From Acidimicrobiaceae bacterium (lineage in GTDB: Bacteria > Actinomycetota > Acidimicrobiia > Acidimicrobiales > Aldehydirespiratoraceae), in contig VXYK01000001.1 of assembly GCA_009845995.1 (NCBI GenBank), positions 1 to 42,997 of the forward strand: a DNA stretch of 42,997 bases, read 5' to 3'. The number at the start of each line of letters is the position of its first letter. Position 1 is the first letter of the stretch. Of this stretch, positions 39,540-42,997 are shown one piece after another. The notes below the pieces were generated by a model. It did not search any database. It had not been told where the DNA came from and saw only the letters and a list, made by a program, of their open reading frames with translations. The translations under genes were made by a program, and so were the position numbers.

Positions 39540-40502
39540 ATGTCGTTCACCGCTTACTTTCACGAGGTCGCCGACGAGGTCCGCAACTGGGGACGGTGGG
39601 GCGACGATGACCGCATCGGCACGCTCAACCTGATCACCGACGAAGTCGTGGCCGGAGCAGCACAACTCATCAAGACCGGTCAGCGGGTTCCGCTGGCGAT
39701 CGATCTTCAGAACAACGGGGTTCAGATCGGAGCGATCCCCACCCGCATAAACCCCGTGCACGTGATGGGGACGATTGACCATCCCGACCTCGGCGATGCC
39801 GACGGCAACGCCATGGTGCCTCATTTCTCCGATGACATGGTCACCATGGGACTCCAGGCCGGCACTCACTGGGACGGACTCTCCCATGTCAGTTACGGCC
39901 ACAAGCTCTACAACGGCATAGACGCAGCCACCATCACCGCCCGCAACGGTTCACAGGTGCTCGGCATCGAGCATGTGCGCTCTGTGGTGGGCCGTGGCGT
40001 GCTCCTGGACATGCCCGGGTCGCTCGGAGTCGATCGAATTGCTGACGCCCACGAGATCACCGGCGCCGAGCTCGACGCCGCCGCCGAGTGGGCCGGCGTG
40101 GAGATCCGCAACGGCGACATCATCTTGATTCGAACCGGCCGCATGCAACTGTGGTTGAACGACGGCGACGCCCACAAGTACAACATCGGTGAGAACCTCG
40201 CCGGCGAGAGTCCTGGCCCCGGGATCGACGCCGTGCGCTGGTTACACCGCAACGACATCGCCGCAGCTGCGACAGACACATTCATTTTCGAGGTCTTCCC
40301 CGGTCCGGACTGGAACAACGCACTCGCGGTTCACTGCCTGGCCGTGGTCGACATGGGGTTCACGCAAGGTCAGAACTGGAACCTCGAAACCCTCGCGGAG
40401 GTATGCCGTGAGCAGGGCCGTTACGAGTTTCTCCTGTCTGCCACCCCGGAACCTTTCGTCGGTGGAACCGGAGCGCCCGTCGCCCCTGTCGCTGTCTTCT
40501 GA
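39540..40502 (+). CDS. Cyclase-family (kynurenine-formamidase-like) hydrolase
   Basis: A 320-residue member of the metal-dependent cyclase family (PF04199). It has PLAIDLQNNGVQ, the metal motif AGTHWDGLSHVSYGHKLYNG (the expected H-x-GTH-x-D pattern in its shorter form), RGVLLDMPGSLG and NGDIILIRTGRMQLW, and FPGPDWNNALAVHCLAVVDMG near the end. Members hydrolyse N-formyl or cyclic amides; the substrate is not clear. ATG is preceded by CTCGGAAAC. Downstream is a cyclic-nucleotide-binding gene. Confidence 0.83.
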   Translation: MSFTAYFHEVADEVRNWGRWGDDDRIGTLNLITDEVVAGAAQLIKTGQRVPLAIDLQNNGVQIGAIPTRINPVHVMGTIDHPDLGDADGNAMVPHFSDDMVTMGLQAGTHWDGLSHVSYGHKLYNGIDAATITARNGSQVLGIEHVRSVVGRGVLLDMPGSLGVDRIADAHEITGAELDAAAEWAGVEIRNGDIILIRTGRMQLWLNDGDAHKYNIGENLAGESPGPGIDAVRWLHRNDIAAAATDTFIFEVFPGPDWNNALAVHCLAVVDMGFTQGQNWNLETLAEVCREQGRYEFLLSATPEPFVGGTGAPVAPVAVF

Positions 40503-40564
40503 TAGACCATGTATGGACGGGCGCGGCCCCCGTCTCGAGGTAAGCACGGTCTGAAGGGAAGAAA

Positions 40565-40978
40565 ATGGCACTCATCGAGCAGTTGGCGGAAATCGAGCTC
40601 TTTTCGGAGTTGTCCAAAAGAGAGCTCAAGAACGTGGCCTCGTTCATGACGACGGTCAATGTCAAGGCCGGGCGCAATCTGACTGTGCAGGGTCAACCGG
40701 GTCGTGAATTCATGATTGTGAGCGAGGGAGAGGCGACCGTTCGGCGCAACGGCCGGGTGATCGCACGATTCGGACCCGGCGACTTCTTCGGCGAACTCGC
40801 CGTCATAGCCGGTGTTCCTCGCACTGCCACGGTCACCGCCGACACCGACATGGTGATTGAGGCGCTCAACCGCCGCGAATTCACCTCGCTGCTCGACGAG
40901 AGCGCGCTGGTCGCCCGCAAGGTTCTCGTCGGTGCAGTAAAACGGCTTCACGAACTCGAAGAAAGCGTCGTCAAATAG
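40565..40978 (+). CDS. Stand-alone cyclic-nucleotide-binding-domain protein
   Basis: A 137-residue protein that is nearly all one CNB domain: ELFSELSKRELKNVASFMTTVNVKAG, QGQPGREFMIVSEGEATVRRNGR, then the phosphate-binding segment RFGPGDFFGELAVIAGVPRTATV. No DNA-binding or membrane region. Such domains act as regulators by binding partner proteins. ATG has GAAGGGAAGAAA upstream, a strong site. The last codons (LHELEESVVK) form a short helix. Confidence 0.88.
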   Translation: MALIEQLAEIELFSELSKRELKNVASFMTTVNVKAGRNLTVQGQPGREFMIVSEGEATVRRNGRVIARFGPGDFFGELAVIAGVPRTATVTADTDMVIEALNRREFTSLLDESALVARKVLVGAVKRLHELEESVVK

Positions 40979-41106
40979 TTACGACCGCCCGTCACCACGA
41001 ACCCGGTTCGCGTGCAGGGCTCAACCCGCGCGGGCTGAACGTCGATGCCACCTCAGAATGGCTCGCCTCGGCTGTACCAGGACTCGACCCTCCGTTCGAG
41101 TTCGGT

Positions 41107-42057
41107 TTGATCGCTGCGGGCGGTTCCAATCTGACCTACGAGGTGAGGTCCGCCAACGGCAACCGCGTGGCGCTGAGACGACCTCCCGAAGGTTCGACCC
41201 TGGCAACGGCACACGACACCGACCGCGAGTACCGGGTCATGTCGGCCCTACACGAAGCACGGGTGGTTCCGGTGCCGCAGTGTCTCGCTCGCTGCGACGA
41301 CACCGCGGTGACCGGTGCGGCGTTCATCGTGATGGACTTCGTTGACGGCCAGATTCTGCGTACCAGCGGCGACGCTGCAGCGTTGACTTCGACGCAAGCG
41401 GCCTCGGCCACAACGGCCCTCATCGACGCGCAGGTCGCGTTTCACACCATCGATCTGCAGGCCGTCGGGCTCGCCTTCCTGGGACGTCACGATGGTTACG
41501 TGGCCCGTCAACTCAAACGATGGGTCACGCAAGTCGAACGAGCCGACACTCGCCCGCTACCGCTGCTCCACGAGCTTCACGATGCGCTCAGCGCACGGAT
41601 ACCGGCGGAGCGCGCGGCGCCGGCTCTAGTCCACGGCGACTACCGGTTCGACAACGTTGTGCTCGACACCGACTTCGCCGTCGCCGCGGTACTCGACTGG
41701 GAACTGTGCACCACCGGCGATCCCATCGCTGACTTCGCCTGGTCCGTTCAATATTGGGGTGACCCGGACGATCACATGTGGTGGTTGCCCGACCCACCGA
41801 CACTCCCAAACTCGTTCCCTCGCCGCTCCGAGGTGGTCCGGCAATACGAACAGGCCACCGGATTCGACCTTTCCGACTACCCCTTCTACGAAGCATTCTC
41901 ATGGTGGAAGCAAGCTTGCATCGTCGAGGGCGCCTACGCTCGAAGGCTCCGCGGCAGCGCAGGAGGCATGAAGTCCAGCGGTCCGACCGCAGCGATTTCC
42001 GAGCGCGCCGATGCGATGTTTGAGCACGCCCACACCCTGGTGTCAAGGATCAGTTGA
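41107..42057 (+). CDS. Kinase-like phosphotransferase (ACAD10/FadE36-type fold)
   Basis: A 316-residue APH-fold protein. GGSNLTYEVRSANGNRVALRRPP is the nucleotide loop and Lys/Arg strand, DTDREYRVMSALHEARVVPVP follows, then FIVMDFVDGQILR (hinge), the catalytic loop LVHGDYRFDNVVLDTD, and VLDWELCTTGDPIADFAW with the metal Asp. The listed TTG start drops part of the usual N-terminus: the same frame upstream encodes GLNVDATSEWLASAVPGLDP, like related proteins, but contains no ATG, GTG or TTG back to a stop at 40858. The real start is uncertain. Substrate unknown. Confidence 0.75.
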   Translation: MIAAGGSNLTYEVRSANGNRVALRRPPEGSTLATAHDTDREYRVMSALHEARVVPVPQCLARCDDTAVTGAAFIVMDFVDGQILRTSGDAAALTSTQAASATTALIDAQVAFHTIDLQAVGLAFLGRHDGYVARQLKRWVTQVERADTRPLPLLHELHDALSARIPAERAAPALVHGDYRFDNVVLDTDFAVAAVLDWELCTTGDPIADFAWSVQYWGDPDDHMWWLPDPPTLPNSFPRRSEVVRQYEQATGFDLSDYPFYEAFSWWKQACIVEGAYARRLRGSAGGMKSSGPTAAISERADAMFEHAHTLVSRIS

Positions 42058-42059
42058 CG

Positions 42060-42997
42060 ATGAACCAAGCAAACGATCAGACAACGGTTCGCCCCGACCG
42101 CTCCGGTCACGCCCGGCAAGGCCCAGCGCAGGAGATCGCCGTGGTCGGTAGTGCCAACCTCGACCTCGTAGTCGAGGTGCCGAGAGTGCCGCTGGTAGGC
42201 GAAACCGTCCTCGGGGGCGACCTGTCTCGGATTCCCGGTGGCAAAGGAGCCAATCAAGCCGTCGCCGCAGCTCGTCTGGGGCGCTCGGTCGCCATGATCG
42301 GTCGAATCGGCGATGACGAGGGCGGCCGATTACTGCGTGCTGCACTTGAGACCGATGGCGTCGACACCTCTCATCTGACAACCACGCCCGACGCTCCCAA
42401 CGGGGTGGCCCTGATCGCCGTGGGTGCCGATGGAGACAACTCCATCGTGGTCAGCCCGGGCGCCAACAGTCGCCTGTCGGTGGCCGAAATCGACGCTGCC
42501 GGCGATGTCTTGGGTGCCGCCGAGGTGACCCTCGTTCAATTGGAGGTACCGGTCGATGCAGTGGTCGCCGCAACTGAGTCGGCCGGCGGCATCGTCGTGT
42601 TGAATCCTGCTCCGGCACCATCATCGCCACTCCCGCCGAAGCTGTTGGAAGCAGTCGATGTGATCGTTCCCAACCAGACCGAGTTGGCCTTGCTGACCGG
42701 CTACAACGGGACCGTCGATGCCTCCATCGCCGCCGATTTAGCGAGGCAACTTCCGATCCCTACCGTCGTGGTGACGCTCGGCGCGCTGGGAGCGTTGGCC
42801 GTCGTCGAAGGGGAGGTCAGCCACATCGCCGCGCCCGTTGTCGACCCCGTCGATACCACCGCGGCGGGGGACTCGTTCTGCGGAGCGCTGGCCGACGCTC
42901 TGGTACGCAAAGAACCGATCGTCGACGCAGTGCGCTGGGCCGTCCGAGTCGGCGCCGCGACCACGTTGCGTACCGGTGCTCAACCCTCCCTCCCAAC
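42060..42997 (+). CDS. rbsK: Ribokinase-family sugar kinase, cut at the window edge
   Basis: The open frame from ATG 42060 runs to the end of the window without a stop, 312 codons. After a 28-residue polar lead it has IAVVGSANLDLVVEVPRVPL, the GGKGANQAVAAARLG motif that binds sugar and is specific to ribokinases, IGRIGDDEGGRLL, VIVPNQTELALLTG, and the C-terminal DTTAAGDSFCGALADAL with the catalytic Asp and anion hole. It phosphorylates ribose or a similar sugar with ATP. Start lies three bases after the stop of the phosphotransferase gene, so probably the same operon. Only the last few residues appear missing. Confidence 0.93.
   Translation, partial: MNQANDQTTVRPDRSGHARQGPAQEIAVVGSANLDLVVEVPRVPLVGETVLGGDLSRIPGGKGANQAVAAARLGRSVAMIGRIGDDEGGRLLRAALETDGVDTSHLTTTPDAPNGVALIAVGADGDNSIVVSPGANSRLSVAEIDAAGDVLGAAEVTLVQLEVPVDAVVAATESAGGIVVLNPAPAPSSPLPPKLLEAVDVIVPNQTELALLTGYNGTVDASIAADLARQLPIPTVVVTLGALGALAVVEGEVSHIAAPVVDPVDTTAAGDSFCGALADALVRKEPIVDAVRWAVRVGAATTLRTGAQPSLP

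Overview
The window is about 43 kb of moderately high-GC, densely coded bacterial chromosome. Several features point to an actinobacterium: a KstR-type TetR regulator, IpdA/IpdB/IpdF-type steroid-ring degradation genes, a MurA with Asp in place of the catalytic Cys, many GTG starts, and Asp/Gly-rich lipoprotein linkers after the lipobox. A marine or freshwater Acidimicrobiia is my best guess, but this is inference from gene style. No rRNA, tRNA, CRISPR array or intact mobile element was seen.

Layout. (1) 1-1956 is the only accessory-looking part. It holds a small secreted orphan protein, a 512-bp AT-richer gap with two related palindromes that share a 6-bp centre in opposite orientation, and a tyrosine recombinase broken by a frameshift and a stop. 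(2) 1935-11052 holds mostly housekeeping genes: mnmA and iscS (tRNA 2-thiolation), a kinase-like phosphotransferase, an SRPBCC protein, a rhomboid protease with an N-terminal zinc finger, a GH15 glucoamylase/trehalase, a NifU-type scaffold, an overlooked 53-residue membrane protein, murA and a low-molecular-weight phosphatase. (3) 11167-17124 is a complete branched-chain-amino-acid-type ABC importer (livK, H, M, G, F) with translationally coupled genes; livM carries a long extra membrane region. (4) 17135-22688 holds a nucleosidase, then a leftward set of two acyl-CoA dehydrogenases plus ipdB and ipdA, divergent from a short-chain dehydrogenase and a His-rich membrane protein. (5) 23268-26556 is a siroheme operon feeding a nitrite/sulfite reductase whose two halves each carry a full set of four cluster-type cysteines; an MBL-fold hydrolase follows. 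(6) 27527-33383 is a complete Opp/Dpp-type importer read leftward. (7) 33509-35886 is a second steroid block: ipdF, a second dehydrogenase and a KstR-like repressor. (8) 35964-42997 holds a Crp-family regulator, a flotillin/NfeD pair, a D-2-hydroxyacid dehydrogenase, a cyclase-family hydrolase, a lone cyclic-nucleotide-binding protein, a second phosphotransferase and a ribokinase cut by the window edge.

How it fits together. The cell appears to import peptides and amino acids through two ABC systems and to degrade steroid rings C and D (IpdA/B ring hydrolase, IpdF and related dehydrogenases, paired acyl-CoA dehydrogenases) under a KstR-like repressor. It reduces nitrite or sulfite with siroheme made by the same operon. 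The most unusual items are the paired inverted palindromes next to the decayed recombinase, the doubled cysteine sets in the reductase, and several in-frame tandem repeats (murA, cobA, the His-rich protein).
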